In this document: positions 24,680-34,023 of the stretch, piece by piece
Layout of the letters: each line of letters opens with the position of its first letter
How positions within the stretch are numbered: the stretch's first letter is position 1
Assembly (NCBI RefSeq): GCF_900113025.1
Contig: NZ_FONT01000001.1
Span: 248,001 to 312,000, forward strand
Source: Alteribacillus iranensis
GTDB lineage: Bacteria > Bacillota > Bacilli > Bacillales > Marinococcaceae
DNA: 64,000 nt
Direction: 5' to 3'
Notes under the pieces: model-generated
The model's input: only the letters and a program-made list of their open reading frames with translations
What the model was told of the DNA's origin: nothing
Databases searched by the model: none
Made by a program: the position numbers and the translations under genes

Positions 24680-25981
24680 ATGAGAATGCCAGATATCATT
24701 GCAAAAAAAAGAGATGGAGAACGACTGTCAGAATCAGAAATTCGCTGGTTCATCGATGGATATACAAAAGACAGTATTCCTGATTATCAAGTATCAGCCC
24801 TTTTAATGGCTATCTATTTTCAAGGAATGACTCAAGAAGAAGCCTCTGTACTTACGAGAGCAATGGCCGAATCCGGGGAACAGTTGGATTTATCGTCCAT
24901 TGAAGGAATAAAAGTAGATAAGCACTCCACAGGCGGAGTGGGCGATAAAACAACATTAATATTAGCTCCTCTTGTAGCTGCGTTAGGTATCCCGGTAGCT
25001 AAGATGTCTGGACGCGGATTAGGACATACGGGTGGAACGATAGACAAACTTGAAGCTTTTACTGGTTTTCAAACCGAGATTTCTCAAAAGAAGTTTATAG
25101 AACTCGTGAACACACACAAGCTGGCGTTAGCGGGTCAAAGTGGTAATTTGACACCAGCTGATAAAAAGTTATATTCCCTTAGAGATGTTACAGCTACCGT
25201 TAATTCTACTCCGCTTATTGCCAGTTCAGTCATGAGTAAAAAAATAGCTGCAGGGGCTGATGCTATCGTCCTGGATGTGAAAGCAGGATCAGGGGCATTT
25301 ATGTCAACGGTAGAAGAGGCAGCTGAGTTGGCAGAATCTATGGTAGGAATCGGAAAATCATTAAACAGACGTACTATGGCCTTAATCACAAATATGGATC
25401 AACCGTTAGGACGGATGATTGGAAACACATTGGAAGTGAAAGAATCGCTGGACGTTTTACGTGGAGAAGGACCTGAAGATATCTACGAATTAAGTGTTCT
25501 CTTAGCCGCACATATGGCAGTGTTAGGTGGAAAAGTGACAGAGCCCGAAGAAGGAAGACGTCTCATTGAAGATGCGATTCGCAGCGGCGCAGCTCTAGAA
25601 AAGATGAGAGAGTTTATAGGGAATCAGGGCGGAGATCCAACGATGGTGGACCGTCCAGATCTGCTCAAAGAAGCGGAATATAAAATAGAAGTAAAAGCGA
25701 CCTCTACCGGTTATGTGAGAAAAATGGAAACAGAGTTAATTGGACGCGCAGCCATGTGGCTGGGAGCAGGAAGGTCTACGAAAACAGATACTATAGACCA
25801 TAGTGTAGGGATTGAACTTAAGAAAAAAGTCGGCGAAAAGGTAGAAATGGGAGAGCCGTTGGCGGTACTTCACAGTAATACCCTACAACCAACGGAGGCG
25901 AAAAAGTTAGTAGAAGAAGCCTATTCTCTTACTGGACAACCAGTAGAAAAACCAGAATTAGTACACGGCACCATTTACTAA
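24680..25981 (+). CDS. pdp: Pyrimidine-nucleoside phosphorylase
   Basis: This 433-aa enzyme cleaves uridine, deoxyuridine and thymidine with phosphate. The class signature [13 protein letters not shown] is followed by [41 protein letters not shown] forms the phosphate/pyrimidine site, and a C-terminal lipoyl-like alpha/beta domain ends the protein. ATG 24680 is ten bases from AAGGAG and gives the length of B. subtilis Pdp; GTG 24671 is too close to the site. It completes the salvage operon started by deoB. A very strong terminator follows. Confidence 0.95.
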   Translation: MRMPDIIAKKRDGERLSESEIRWFIDGYTKDSIPDYQVSALLMAIYFQGMTQEEASVLTRAMAESGEQLDLSSIEGIKVDKHSTGGVGDKTTLILAPLVAALGIPVAKMSGRGLGHTGGTIDKLEAFTGFQTEISQKKFIELVNTHKLALAGQSGNLTPADKKLYSLRDVTATVNSTPLIASSVMSKKIAAGADAIVLDVKAGSGAFMSTVEEAAELAESMVGIGKSLNRRTMALITNMDQPLGRMIGNTLEVKESLDVLRGEGPEDIYELSVLLAAHMAVLGGKVTEPEEGRRLIEDAIRSGAALEKMREFIGNQGGDPTMVDRPDLLKEAEYKIEVKATSTGYVRKMETELIGRAAMWLGAGRSTKTDTIDHSVGIELKKKVGEKVEMGEPLAVLHSNTLQPTEAKKLVEEAYSLTGQPVEKPELVHGTIY

Positions 25982-25993
25982 ATATGACGAATG

Positions 25994-26032
25994 AACACTT
26001 GAACAGTTCCTCCGCTGTTCAAGTGTTTTTTT
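25994..26032 (+). terminator. Terminator after pdp
   Basis: AACACTTGAACAG (25994-26006) and CTGTTCAAGTGTT (26015-26027) form a 13-bp perfect stem followed by a T-run. Confidence 0.92.
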
Positions 26033-26195
26033 GTTGTTCAGGAAATTTTAAAAGCAATTCACTTGTGGATAATTTCTGTGAAAGGATTAGCTGCGTCTAG
26101 CTTCAGGCGCCTTCGGGTCGAGCTCGCTTCAACACGCTCTGCGGCGGCAAAGCCTCTTTGGCGGGTATCCAGCGCTTGTCGCGGACGCCTTGCGA
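26027..26195 (+). repeat. Dispersed modular repeat, copy A
   Basis: A left flank (TTGTTGTTCAGGAAATTT to CACTTGTGGATA) leads into the GC-rich core TCTAGCTTCAGGCGCC (26096 on), CTCTGCGGCGG, then GTATCCAGCGCTTGTCGC and a degenerate right end GACGCCTTGCGA. The core recurs at 34.6, 47.8 and 51.8 kb. A frame of 88 codons at 26063-26329 runs through it and is judged spurious. Confidence 0.8.
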
Positions 26196-26298
26196 TTATA
26201 CAAAAGTGCTGTCTCTCTATTGAGGGATGCCACTCGAAAGCGATGAATGAGATCGTTCAAAACATATACCTCTTTTTACTATGCTTTTTCAAGACCCC

Positions 26299-26328
26299 GT
26301 ATAAACGATGTAAATACTGGAAAAAATA
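26299..26328 (+). promoter_or_regulatory. Sigma-F/sigma-G type promoter of dacF
   Basis: GTATA (26299-26303), 15 bases, then GGAAAAAATA (26319-26328) fits the forespore sigma-F consensus GYATA-N15-16-GGNNANANTR. It lies about 30 bases before the dacF start. Confidence 0.6.
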
Positions 26329-26359
26329 AATGTATCATAGTGGGAGGTGTCTAACATTG

Positions 26360-27547
26360 ATGGAAAAAATAGGTCTCAACGTAAAAATAATTATAACTAT
26401 CCTGGCAGTAGTTATTTCATTAACAATTGGCGCAAAAATAACGACAGCGACGGACGAAGAGGTTCCGGCCGAAGGTTCGGTTTCTGCTTATATCATGGAA
26501 GCAGATACAGGTGACGTTCTGTATAAAAAGAATGAAAATGAAGTTCTTCCCCCAGCCAGCATGACTAAAATTATGACCATGCTGTTAGTGATGGAAGCGA
26601 TTGAAGAAGACGCTATAAGCCTTCAAGAGGAAGTGACGGCAAGTGAAAAAGCGGCTTCCATGGGAGGATCGCAAATCTTTCTCGAAGAAGGCGAACAAAT
26701 GACAGTAGACGAATTGTTGAAAGGTGTTGCCATCGCTTCGGGTAACGATGCTTCTGTGGCGCTCGCAGAACATATCGCAGGTTCTGAAGAAAAATTTGTC
26801 AAACAAATGAATGAAAAAGCAAAAGAATTAGGATTAGAACATACGAAGTTTCAAAACACTACCGGCCTCCCAGCGGAAGATCATTATACTACCGCGAAAG
26901 ACCTTGCTGTTATGAGCCAGTCATTACTCAAGCATGAAAAAATTTTAGAATACACAAGCGTATACGAGGATTACCTTCGTAAAGGAACCGACAAAGAATT
27001 CTGGCTCGTGAATACGAACCGTCTCGTCAAGCATTATGACGGAGTCGACGGGATTAAGACAGGATTCACTAAAGAGGCAAAGTATAATTTAACGGCAACA
27101 GCGAAGAAAAATGACATGCGTGTCATCACTGTCCTCATGGGGGCAGAAACACCGAAAGAAAGAAATAAGCAGACTGCAGAACTGTTAGACTACTCCTTCC
27201 AGAACTTTGAATATCATTTACTTGGTGAAAAAGGAACAGAAATAGATGAGATCGCTGTGGAAAAAGGGAAGCAGAAAAAAGCAGGGGTCATGCTAGAGGA
27301 GAACGCAGCGGTCGTGCTGCCTAAAGGAAAGAATATGGAAGAAGTAAAAGAGAAAATCATCTTATCGGAGAAAATACAAGCGCCAGCAGAACAACATACA
27401 CCTGCAGGGAAAATTGAATATTATGATGGCGAGAAAAAAATTGCGGAACAATCTCTTGTCCTCACAGAAGACATTGACTCAGCGAGTTGGTTTGGTTTAT
27501 TTAAGCGAGTCATGGCTGCCATGACTGGAGGAATGTCAGAAAAATAA
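26360..27547 (+). CDS. dacF: D-alanyl-D-alanine carboxypeptidase DacF
   Basis: This penicillin-binding protein of about 395 aa trims pentapeptides in spore peptidoglycan. It has an N-terminal signal peptide, then the SxxK motif at Ser67-Lys70 (PPASMTKIM), SGNDAS as the SxN motif and DGIKTGFT as the KTG box. A C-terminal PBP5-type beta domain and a membrane-anchoring amphipathic tail (WFGLFKRVMAAMTGG) follow. GGGAGGTG lies seven bases from a TTG (26357) and ten from ATG (26360). Position upstream of spoIIAA-AB-sigF matches B. subtilis dacF. Confidence 0.93.
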   Translation: MEKIGLNVKIIITILAVVISLTIGAKITTATDEEVPAEGSVSAYIMEADTGDVLYKKNENEVLPPASMTKIMTMLLVMEAIEEDAISLQEEVTASEKAASMGGSQIFLEEGEQMTVDELLKGVAIASGNDASVALAEHIAGSEEKFVKQMNEKAKELGLEHTKFQNTTGLPAEDHYTTAKDLAVMSQSLLKHEKILEYTSVYEDYLRKGTDKEFWLVNTNRLVKHYDGVDGIKTGFTKEAKYNLTATAKKNDMRVITVLMGAETPKERNKQTAELLDYSFQNFEYHLLGEKGTEIDEIAVEKGKQKKAGVMLEENAAVVLPKGKNMEEVKEKIILSEKIQAPAEQHTPAGKIEYYDGEKKIAEQSLVLTEDIDSASWFGLFKRVMAAMTGGMSEK

Positions 27548-27603
27548 AGATAGAAAAAAAGAGCCTCTTTTTTTAACGAAAGGCCACTAGTTTTGTCTAG
27601 TCG

Positions 27604-27630
27604 AAAGGAAGTTCAACACGGAGAACGAAC
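27604..27630 (+). promoter_or_regulatory. Sigma-H-like promoter of the spoIIA operon
   Basis: GAAAGGAAGT, then 11 bases, then AACGAAC resembles the sigma-H consensus RNAGGAWWW-N11-12-RNNGAAT with one -10 mismatch. It lies about 50 bases before spoIIAA, where a sigma-H promoter is known in B. subtilis. Confidence 0.45.
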
Positions 27631-27677
27631 CGTATAATCATGAATGAAATTAACTACAGAAGAAGGGGAGAAAATAG

Positions 27678-28028
27678 ATGAGTTTATCCGTAAACTTAGA
27701 AACAAAGGGGAACGTTCTTTGTATTCGTTTAGAAGGTGAACTAGACCATCACGCCGCAGGGAAGCTTCGCCAGCAAGTGGACAATGTGCTGCAAGAAAAA
27801 GGAATCAAACATATCGTCCTAAATTTAGAAGAGCTGACTTTTATGGACAGTTCGGGGATAGGGGTGATTTTAGGAAGATATCAGCAGATCAGCAAACAAG
27901 GGGGAGAGATGGTAGTTTGTTCCATTTCTTCTCCCGTGAAAAGGATTTTTGAGTTATCGGGTCTCTTTAAAATTTTACGTTTAGAAAGCCGGGAAGCCGA
28001 TGCATTACGAAAGTTGGGGGTGGCTTAA
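27678..28028 (+). CDS. spoIIAA: Anti-sigma F factor antagonist SpoIIAA
   Basis: This 116-aa STAS-domain protein, when dephosphorylated in the forespore, binds SpoIIAB and frees sigma-F. The phosphorylation site is in [16 protein letters not shown], with Ser58 matching the SpoIIAB target serine. Length and position as first gene of the tricistronic spoIIA operon are standard. The next gene starts one base after its stop codon. Confidence 0.96.
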   Translation: MSLSVNLETKGNVLCIRLEGELDHHAAGKLRQQVDNVLQEKGIKHIVLNLEELTFMDSSGIGVILGRYQQISKQGGEMVVCSISSPVKRIFELSGLFKILRLESREADALRKLGVA

Positions 28029-28469
28029 ATGAAAAACGAAATGAAACTGGAATTTTCCGCGGTTAGTGAAAATGAAGCTTTTGCTCGTGTAAGTGTAGGT
28101 GCCTTCGTTGCACAGCTTGACCCGAACATGGATGAACTAACTGAGATAAAAACCGTCGTTTCTGAAGCAGTGACGAACGCTATTATTCACGGATATCATG
28201 AAAACCCTGCTGGTTCGATCGTTATTATGGTGAAAATTGATACAGATACGGTTGAATTAACAGTAAAGGATCACGGCGAAGGCATTGATAATATTAACAA
28301 AGCACGTGAACCATTGTATACGACAAAGCCTGAACTAGAACGCTCTGGTATGGGCTTTACGATCATGGAGAATTTTATGGATGAAGTTGAGGTAACCTCT
28401 GAGCCGAAAACAGGAACCACTGTTTATTTGAAAAAGCGGCTGGCCAGAAGCAGATCACTTTGTAATTAA
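28029..28469 (+). CDS. spoIIAB: Anti-sigma F factor SpoIIAB
   Basis: This 146-aa GHKL-fold serine kinase and anti-sigma factor holds sigma-F inactive before septation and phosphorylates SpoIIAA. The ATP-binding boxes are [12 protein letters not shown] (N box), [11 protein letters not shown] (G1) and [15 protein letters not shown] (G2). It is tightly coupled to spoIIAA upstream and sits 11 bp from sigF downstream. The C-terminal tail is slightly extended with basic residues. Confidence 0.96.
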   Translation: MKNEMKLEFSAVSENEAFARVSVGAFVAQLDPNMDELTEIKTVVSEAVTNAIIHGYHENPAGSIVIMVKIDTDTVELTVKDHGEGIDNINKAREPLYTTKPELERSGMGFTIMENFMDEVEVTSEPKTGTTVYLKKRLARSRSLCN

Positions 28470-28480
28470 GGAGACTCTGT

Positions 28481-29230
28481 ATGGACGTAAAATTGAAAAA
28501 GGAACAACCTTTACAGGATGACGTCGTAAGAGATTTAATTAATAAGAGCCAAAAAGGCGATAAACAAGCTCGTGACGAAATCGTCAGTAGAAATACGAGA
28601 TTGGTCTGGTCGGTAGTTCAGCGTTTTATAAACCGTGGTTACGAAGCGGAAGATTTGTTTCAAATCGGAGTAATAGGGCTAATCAAATCAGTGGATAAGT
28701 TCGATCTCTCCTATGACGTGAAATTTTCTACCTATGCTGTTCCAATGATTATCGGAGAAATTCAGCGGTTTATACGTGACGACGGGACCGTTAAAGTGAG
28801 TCGTTCATTAAAAGAATTGAACAATAAAATTAGACGAGTAAAAGAGCAGTTGACAAACGAGTTAAACAGAGTACCTTCTCTTCAAGAAATAGCGGAGACA
28901 CTCGAGTTACCAATGGAAGAAGTAGTGTTTGCCACAGAAGCTGCCAAAAGTCTTTCTTCCTTACATGAAACCGTCTATGAAAACGACGGAGATCCTATTA
29001 CGTTAATGGACCAAATTGCTGATAAAGGGGACTCTAAGTGGTTTGAGCAAATCGTTTTGAAAGACATTGTTGAACAACTCGAGGACCGAGAACGACTAAT
29101 TGTATACTTAAGATACTATAAGGATAAAACACAATCTGACGTAGCCTCCCGACTAGGTATTTCCCAAGTCCAAGTGTCACGGTTGGAAAAAAGAATACTC
29201 GATAAAATGAGAAACCAGTTGTCTGAATAA
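28481..29230 (+). CDS. sigF: RNA polymerase sigma-F factor
   Basis: This 249-aa forespore-specific sigma factor has regions 2 (NTRLVWSVVQRF, GYEAEDLFQIGVIGLIKSVDKFD, KFSTYAVPMIIGEI), 3 and 4 (RERLIVYLRYYKDKTQSDVA, then helix-turn-helix GISQVQVSRLEKRIL). It directs the first forespore genes, including dacF and sigG. It is the last gene of spoIIA; its stop codon lies inside the terminator stem. Confidence 0.96.
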   Translation: MDVKLKKEQPLQDDVVRDLINKSQKGDKQARDEIVSRNTRLVWSVVQRFINRGYEAEDLFQIGVIGLIKSVDKFDLSYDVKFSTYAVPMIIGEIQRFIRDDGTVKVSRSLKELNNKIRRVKEQLTNELNRVPSLQEIAETLELPMEEVVFATEAAKSLSSLHETVYENDGDPITLMDQIADKGDSKWFEQIVLKDIVEQLEDRERLIVYLRYYKDKTQSDVASRLGISQVQVSRLEKRILDKMRNQLSE

Positions 29231-29247
29231 GACAGCTGGTTTTTTTG
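29212..29247 (+). terminator. Terminator of the spoIIA operon
   Basis: AAACCAGTTGTC (29212-29223) pairs with GACAGCTGGTTT (29231-29242), followed by a T-run. The stem includes the end of sigF. Confidence 0.88.
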
Positions 29248-29466
29248 GGGGGCTAAATCAGTAGGTTATGAATTTCGGTTCTGTAAAACATGTGGGGATT
29301 ATTAATCATTTTGCTCTACGGGTTGGCTGACAGGCTCGCTTGCACCATAGGCACAAGGGCGACATCAGTTCAAGCTACGCTGCGCTTGCTTTCACTGTGT
29401 CTTCTTAGCCGCGGGCAACGCTTCTCGTTTTCTTCCTCCAAAACTTCTGTCATCTAAATAATTTTA
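29248..29466. other. Intergenic region between sigF and spoVAA
   Basis: No gene is seen. The middle (about 29325-29430) is GC-rich and contains CGCTTGC and CCGCGGGC motifs like those in the dispersed repeats, but it does not line up with any copy in this window. It may be a degenerate element. Confidence 0.4.
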
Positions 29467-29495
29467 GTATGTAAAATTCAATTTCGCTCATACTA
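29467..29495 (+). promoter_or_regulatory. Sigma-G type promoter of spoVAA-AB-AF
   Basis: GTATG (29467-29471), 17 bases, CATACTA (29489-29495) matches the forespore consensus GNATR-N17-18-CATNNTA. The spoVA operon is sigma-G-dependent in B. subtilis. Confidence 0.7.
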
Positions 29496-29518
29496 CAAAA
29501 AAGGAGGGACGGCTAGCT

Positions 29519-30157
29519 ATGAATCACCGTATTTATTTGCAGCTTTTCCCTGTCCAAAAGGCTGAAATGGGGCAGACATTGCTATTATCGGATGTTGCGA
29601 GACTAGAAGGAAAAGATACGCTGGTCACAGAATTGGCCGAAATTCCAATTTATACGATAGGCCCTGGGGATAAAAGTCACGTTGTGATTGATATATTAAC
29701 GGTGTTGCAATCGATTCATCATTGGTTTCCGGACATAGAAATTGATGTCGTAGGCCCTACACAAACAGTAACGGAAATTGAGACACCCAGGAGTTCAAAA
29801 ACATCTGTATTGCTAGTATTCGTATGGATCCTCCTTTTTGTAGGGGCTGGCTTAACAATCATGAATTTTCACGAGGATGTCAGCATGCTTGAAGTTCATC
29901 AAAAACTTCATTTTCTCATCACCGGTACGGAGAATAAGCAGCCGTTATTCATCCAAATCCCCTATTCCTTTGGCTTAGGAATTGGCATGATTTTATTTTT
30001 TAATCACATTTTCAAAAAGCGTCTGAATGAAGAACCAAGCCCGCTCGAGTTAGAAATGCATCAATACAACCAGGAAATTAACCGGTATTTAGCTGAAACA
30101 GAATCAGACCGGAGTTCAAAGACATGGAATTCAAACACATCGTCTCCATCCTCATAG
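29519..30157 (+). CDS. spoVAA: Stage V sporulation protein AA
   Basis: This 212-aa protein is part of the spore inner-membrane machinery that imports dipicolinic acid during sporulation and releases it in germination. It has a soluble N-terminal domain (residues 1-90, with a TIGPGDKSHVVIDIL core) and two hydrophobic segments near residues 100-115 and 150-165. It has a strong AAGGAGGGAC site. It overlaps spoVAB by 34 bp. Position after sigF matches the classical spoVA operon. Confidence 0.92.
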   Translation: MNHRIYLQLFPVQKAEMGQTLLLSDVARLEGKDTLVTELAEIPIYTIGPGDKSHVVIDILTVLQSIHHWFPDIEIDVVGPTQTVTEIETPRSSKTSVLLVFVWILLFVGAGLTIMNFHEDVSMLEVHQKLHFLITGTENKQPLFIQIPYSFGLGIGMILFFNHIFKKRLNEEPSPLELEMHQYNQEINRYLAETESDRSSKTWNSNTSSPSS

Positions 30158-30546
30158 GATTAAGTGGAGGTATTGCAGTAGGGGGCGGGTTTGTAGCATT
30201 TATTACTGTCCTGGGAATCATACCAAGACTAGTCCAATTAACAAAAACATATAAGGCGGTTCAAGCCTATGAAATGTCAGTCATTACAGGAGCTATTGCA
30301 GGCTCCGTAGGGACCCTGCATATGTTTACGAGCTCCTTGCCTGGAGTCGTAACCGTTCCCATTGGTCTGGCTGCTGGTATATTTGTCGGAATGCTTGCAG
30401 CTGCTTTAACGGAAGTGTTAAATGTGTTTCCAATTCTTACGAAACGAATTGGGCAAGAGCATCACCTCAAGTTATTGATCATGGCGATCGTGTTAGGAAA
30501 AATTACAGGGTCTCTCTTTCAATGGTTAATCTTTGAAGGTTATTAG
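30124..30546 (+). CDS. spoVAB: Stage V sporulation protein AB
   Basis: This 140-aa membrane protein is mostly hydrophobic with four predicted helices and Gly-rich turns (LSGGIAVGGGFVAFI). It is a component of the SpoVA dipicolinate channel assembly and partner of SpoVAA. It is followed directly by spoVAF, whereas B. subtilis has spoVAC, spoVAD, spoVAEb and spoVAEa in between; these are missing at this locus. Confidence 0.92.
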   Translation: MEFKHIVSILIGLSGGIAVGGGFVAFITVLGIIPRLVQLTKTYKAVQAYEMSVITGAIAGSVGTLHMFTSSLPGVVTVPIGLAAGIFVGMLAAALTEVLNVFPILTKRIGQEHHLKLLIMAIVLGKITGSLFQWLIFEGY

Positions 30547-30573
30547 TAGGCTCATTAAGCCGGAGGTGTTACT

Positions 30574-32097
30574 TTGATTCGTCGAAAAAGGCTGAAACAT
30601 CGAGAGGAAGCGTTAGGAAAAAAAGCTGACAATCCTGAGAAAACGCCCATCTCTAAAAAGATAACTGAGAATGAGAAAGAATTAAAAGAACGTCTCGGAA
30701 TTGGAGTCAGTTTTGATGTAGGGGTCAGGAAGCTTCACATTTTAGGAAAAGAGATTCAGATTTACTATGTGAATGGCCTTTGCAACATGGATAACATCAT
30801 TGAGATTTTACATGTCCTTTTTGAATTGGATGAAGACGATGAAGAAAAGCCTCATGTCCGTGAAGCTATTTATGATCATTTAGCTCATTTACAAGTCGAA
30901 TATAAAGATAACCTTGAGGATTGCATCACGGAAATGTTATCTGGTCTTGTCTTTATATTAGTCGAGGGGGAAGACCAGGCTTTTGTCATTGATGTCAGAA
31001 ATTATCCGGGACGTTCACCAGAAGAGCCTGATAATGAAAAAGTAGTGCGGGGAGCCCGTGATGGCTATACAGAGAATATTATTGAAAATACGGCCTTGAC
31101 AAGAAGAAGGATCAGAGATGAAAGGCTGCGTAATGAAATTTTACGAGTTGGGGTTCGATCGAAAACAGATATTAGTATTTCATATATAGACGGAATCGCT
31201 GATCCAAAAATGGTTGAAATTGTAAAAAAAGAGTTAAAGTCAATTAACATCGATGGATTGCCTATGGCGGATAAAGCTATAGAAGAATACATGGTAGATC
31301 AAGGATTAAATCCTTTCCCGCTAGTCAGGTATACAGAAAGACCGGATGTGGCTGCTATACATTTATTTGAAGGGCATGTCATTGTGACGGTGGACGCGTC
31401 TCCAAGTGTCATCATTACACCAACCACTCTGTTTCATCACGTTCAACATGCGGAAGAGTATCGGCAGTCTCCGTTTGTAGGAACGTTTTTACGATGGGTG
31501 CGTTTTTTTGGGATTATAGCTTCCTTGTTTATTTTGCCGCTATGGCTGCTTGTTGTGTTAGAACCTAATTTACTTCCGGAACAGCTTCAATATATAGGGC
31601 CGACGGAGGACTCGAACGTATCAGAATTCATGCAGATTTTAATGGCGGAAATAGGGATAGAATTATTAAGGATGGCAGCGATCCATACTCCGTCTCCACT
31701 GGCTACCGCGCTCGGTTTAGTAGCAGCTCTGTTAATTGGAGAAATTGCTATTGAAGTCGGTCTTTTTACAGCAGAAGTGATATTGTATGTCTCGTTAGCT
31801 GCGATTGGCATCTTTGCCACACCAAGCTATGAATTAGGAGTGGCCTTAAAGATATTAAGATTAGCTCTCTTAATTTCGGTAGTGAGCTTCGGAAGCATAG
31901 GTTTTGTTGTTGCTACTACTATTTTCTTTTTAATGATAGCTAAGGTTCGAGCATTGAACAAACCTTATCTATGGCCGTTTCTTCCATTCGATGGGCAAGC
32001 GCTTTGGCAAATATTCATAAGAGCTACAGTACCAAGCATGCGCTATCGTCCAAGAATTGTACACCCGCAAGATTCTCTGCGACAATCATCAGAGTGA
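30574..32097 (+). CDS. spoVAF: Stage V sporulation protein AF
   Basis: This 507-aa protein is related to GerA-type germinant receptor A subunits. The hydrophilic N-terminal 300 residues include DALVFVEGEDQAFVID-like and DISISYIDGIADPKMVEIV segments. The C-terminal half has about five membrane helices (from WVRFFGIIASLFILPLWLL). SpoVAF promotes germination with its partner FigP/YqhR. Length is slightly above B. subtilis (493 aa). TTG start after GGAGGTG. It terminates the truncated spoVA operon; a strong hairpin follows before lysA. Confidence 0.92.
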   Translation: MIRRKRLKHREEALGKKADNPEKTPISKKITENEKELKERLGIGVSFDVGVRKLHILGKEIQIYYVNGLCNMDNIIEILHVLFELDEDDEEKPHVREAIYDHLAHLQVEYKDNLEDCITEMLSGLVFILVEGEDQAFVIDVRNYPGRSPEEPDNEKVVRGARDGYTENIIENTALTRRRIRDERLRNEILRVGVRSKTDISISYIDGIADPKMVEIVKKELKSINIDGLPMADKAIEEYMVDQGLNPFPLVRYTERPDVAAIHLFEGHVIVTVDASPSVIITPTTLFHHVQHAEEYRQSPFVGTFLRWVRFFGIIASLFILPLWLLVVLEPNLLPEQLQYIGPTEDSNVSEFMQILMAEIGIELLRMAAIHTPSPLATALGLVAALLIGEIAIEVGLFTAEVILYVSLAAIGIFATPSYELGVALKILRLALLISVVSFGSIGFVVATTIFFLMIAKVRALNKPYLWPFLPFDGQALWQIFIRATVPSMRYRPRIVHPQDSLRQSSE

Positions 32098-32128
32098 GGG
32101 GACTCATAAATAGTCCTCTCTCTTTTTT
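32096..32128 (+). terminator. Terminator after spoVAF
   Basis: GAGGGGACT (32096-32104) pairs with AGTCCTCTC (32112-32120), followed by TCTTTTTT. It overlaps the stop codon. Confidence 0.85.
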
Positions 32129-32243
32129 GTTGCTTATGGAGCTGTGAGATGACAGGTGAAAATACTTTTTATCTACGACAATAAATGATAAAATGTAACC
32201 ATTCATTTTTGAGAGATTATTGTGAGCTGAGGGGAGACAACGA

Positions 32244-33563
32244 ATGTATTTACATGGCACGAGCAAGATAAACGAAGCCGGTCGTTTAGAGATCGGAGGA
32301 GTAGATACTGTAGAGATTGTGAAAGATTATGGCACGCCCGTATATGTTTATGATGTCGCTTTGATGAAAGAGAGAGGAAAGGGGTATCAGAAAGCTTTTG
32401 AAGACGCAGGACTGTCTTACCAAGTAGCTTATGCAAGCAAAGCATTTAGTTGTGTTGCTATGATTCAATTGGCTGATGAGTTAGGATTAAGCTTAGATGT
32501 TGTATCCGGCGGGGAAATGATGACTGCGAAACAAGCAGGTTTTCCGATGGATCGCGTACATTTCCATGGTAACAATAAAAGTCTTGAAGAAATAGCCCTT
32601 GCACTCGATTTAGGGGTCGGCTGTTTTGTTGTAGATAATTTTCATGAAATAAAGCTGCTGCAATCAGAAACGGAAAAAAGAAAACAGAAAGTCAAGGTTC
32701 TTCTCCGTACGACTCCAGGAGTAGAAGCGCACACGCATGAGTATATTTCTACAGGTCAAGAAGATTCCAAGTTTGGTTTCGATCTTCAAAGCGGCCAAGT
32801 AGATAAAGCGATCAACATGTTAATAGATGATTCTCATATCCAACTTCTTGGGGTTCATAGCCATATCGGGTCACAAATATTTGAGACAAGTGGCTTTGTC
32901 ATGGCCATTGAGAAGTTATTTTCTGAATTTGCCCGCTGGAAAAAAGAATACAGCTTTGAACCTACTGTTTTAAATGTAGGAGGCGGATTTGGTATTCGAT
33001 ATGCAGAAGGAGATGAACCTTTAGAGCCAGCCGAATATGTGAATGACATCGCGGATACGGTTAAAAAGCAATCGGAAGCTGCGGGAATGGACGTACCGGA
33101 AGTCTGGATAGAACCGGGACGGTCAATAACTGGTGATGCGGGAACTACGCTTTACACCATTGGGTCGGCAAAAGATATTGATGGGGTACGACGCTATGTA
33201 GCGGTTGACGGCGGAATGACGGATAATATTCGACCGGCATTATATCAGTCAAAGTATGAGGGCATGCTCGCAAACCGTGCAAATGAACCTACAAACGATA
33301 CGTTTTCGATTGCAGGAAAATGTTGCGAAAGCGGAGATATGCTAATTTGGGATTTGCCGCTTCCTGAAGTGAAAGCGGGCGATATATTGGCTGTATCTTG
33401 TACAGGTGCTTACGGATACGCCATGGCCAATAACTATAACCGGATTACCAAGCCACCTGTTGTCTTTGTCGAAGACGGCGAAGCGAATTTAGTAGTAAAA
33501 CGAGAATCTTTTGAGGATCTCTTAAGAAATGATTTACCTCTTCGTTCGAAGGAAAGAATTTAA
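32244..33563 (+). CDS. lysA: Diaminopimelate decarboxylase
   Basis: This 439-aa PLP enzyme of alanine racemase fold performs the last step of lysine synthesis, decarboxylating meso-diaminopimelate. PLP lysine is Lys66 in VAYASKAFS. VHFHGNNKS and HSHIGSQI line the cofactor site, the Gly loop is NVGGGFGIRY, WIEPGRS and the CCESGD motif (catalytic Cys) are present, and GAYGYAMANNYN closes the active site. It follows spoVAF as in B. subtilis, but has its own region after a terminator. Confidence 0.96.
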   Translation: MYLHGTSKINEAGRLEIGGVDTVEIVKDYGTPVYVYDVALMKERGKGYQKAFEDAGLSYQVAYASKAFSCVAMIQLADELGLSLDVVSGGEMMTAKQAGFPMDRVHFHGNNKSLEEIALALDLGVGCFVVDNFHEIKLLQSETEKRKQKVKVLLRTTPGVEAHTHEYISTGQEDSKFGFDLQSGQVDKAINMLIDDSHIQLLGVHSHIGSQIFETSGFVMAIEKLFSEFARWKKEYSFEPTVLNVGGGFGIRYAEGDEPLEPAEYVNDIADTVKKQSEAAGMDVPEVWIEPGRSITGDAGTTLYTIGSAKDIDGVRRYVAVDGGMTDNIRPALYQSKYEGMLANRANEPTNDTFSIAGKCCESGDMLIWDLPLPEVKAGDILAVSCTGAYGYAMANNYNRITKPPVVFVEDGEANLVVKRESFEDLLRNDLPLRSKERI

Positions 33564-33588
33564 TCAAATATAAGAAGGTGAAATAGTC

Positions 33589-34023
33589 ATGAAAAAAGGA
33601 AGCATCGCATTTGAAAATGGAGAAAAAGTAGAATTGGAATTTTATCCGGAAGAAGCTCCAGGAACAGTAGAAAATTTTGAGTCTCTCGCCAATAAAGGTT
33701 TTTATGATGGGCTTACATTTCATCGGGTTATACCTGGCTTTGTAGCACAAGGCGGTTGTCCGAACGGGACAGGTACAGGTGGCCCTGGTTATACCATTAA
33801 ATGTGAAACAGAAGGGAATCCTCATAAGCACGAGCGTGGATCTTTATCTATGGCACACGCAGGAAAAGACACGGGTGGCAGTCAATTTTTTATCGTTTTT
33901 GAACCGCAGCCACATTTGGATGGCGTTCATACGGTATTTGGTAAAGTAACAAGTGGAATGGAGTCCGTCGATCGGATTCAACCTGGCGATGTGATGAAAG
34001 AAGTTCGTGTCTGGGAGGAGTAA
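33589..34023 (+). CDS. ppiB: Peptidyl-prolyl cis-trans isomerase, cyclophilin type
   Basis: This 144-aa cytoplasmic cyclophilin catalyses proline isomerisation during folding. Active-site motifs are [13 protein letters not shown] (catalytic Arg and Phe), [20 protein letters not shown] and an N-terminal beta-strand start typical of B. subtilis PpiB. Ribosome binding site AAGAAGGTG. The following small gene begins at the base directly after its stop codon, so the two are coupled. Confidence 0.95.
   Translation: MKKGSIAFENGEKVELEFYPEEAPGTVENFESLANKGFYDGLTFHRVIPGFVAQGGCPNGTGTGGPGYTIKCETEGNPHKHERGSLSMAHAGKDTGGSQFFIVFEPQPHLDGVHTVFGKVTSGMESVDRIQPGDVMKEVRVWEE

Noticed and set aside
26063-26329. An 88-codon forward frame rich in Arg, Ser and Ala
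   Set aside because: It is translated from repeat copy A; similar peptides appear from the other copies and there is no ribosome binding site.
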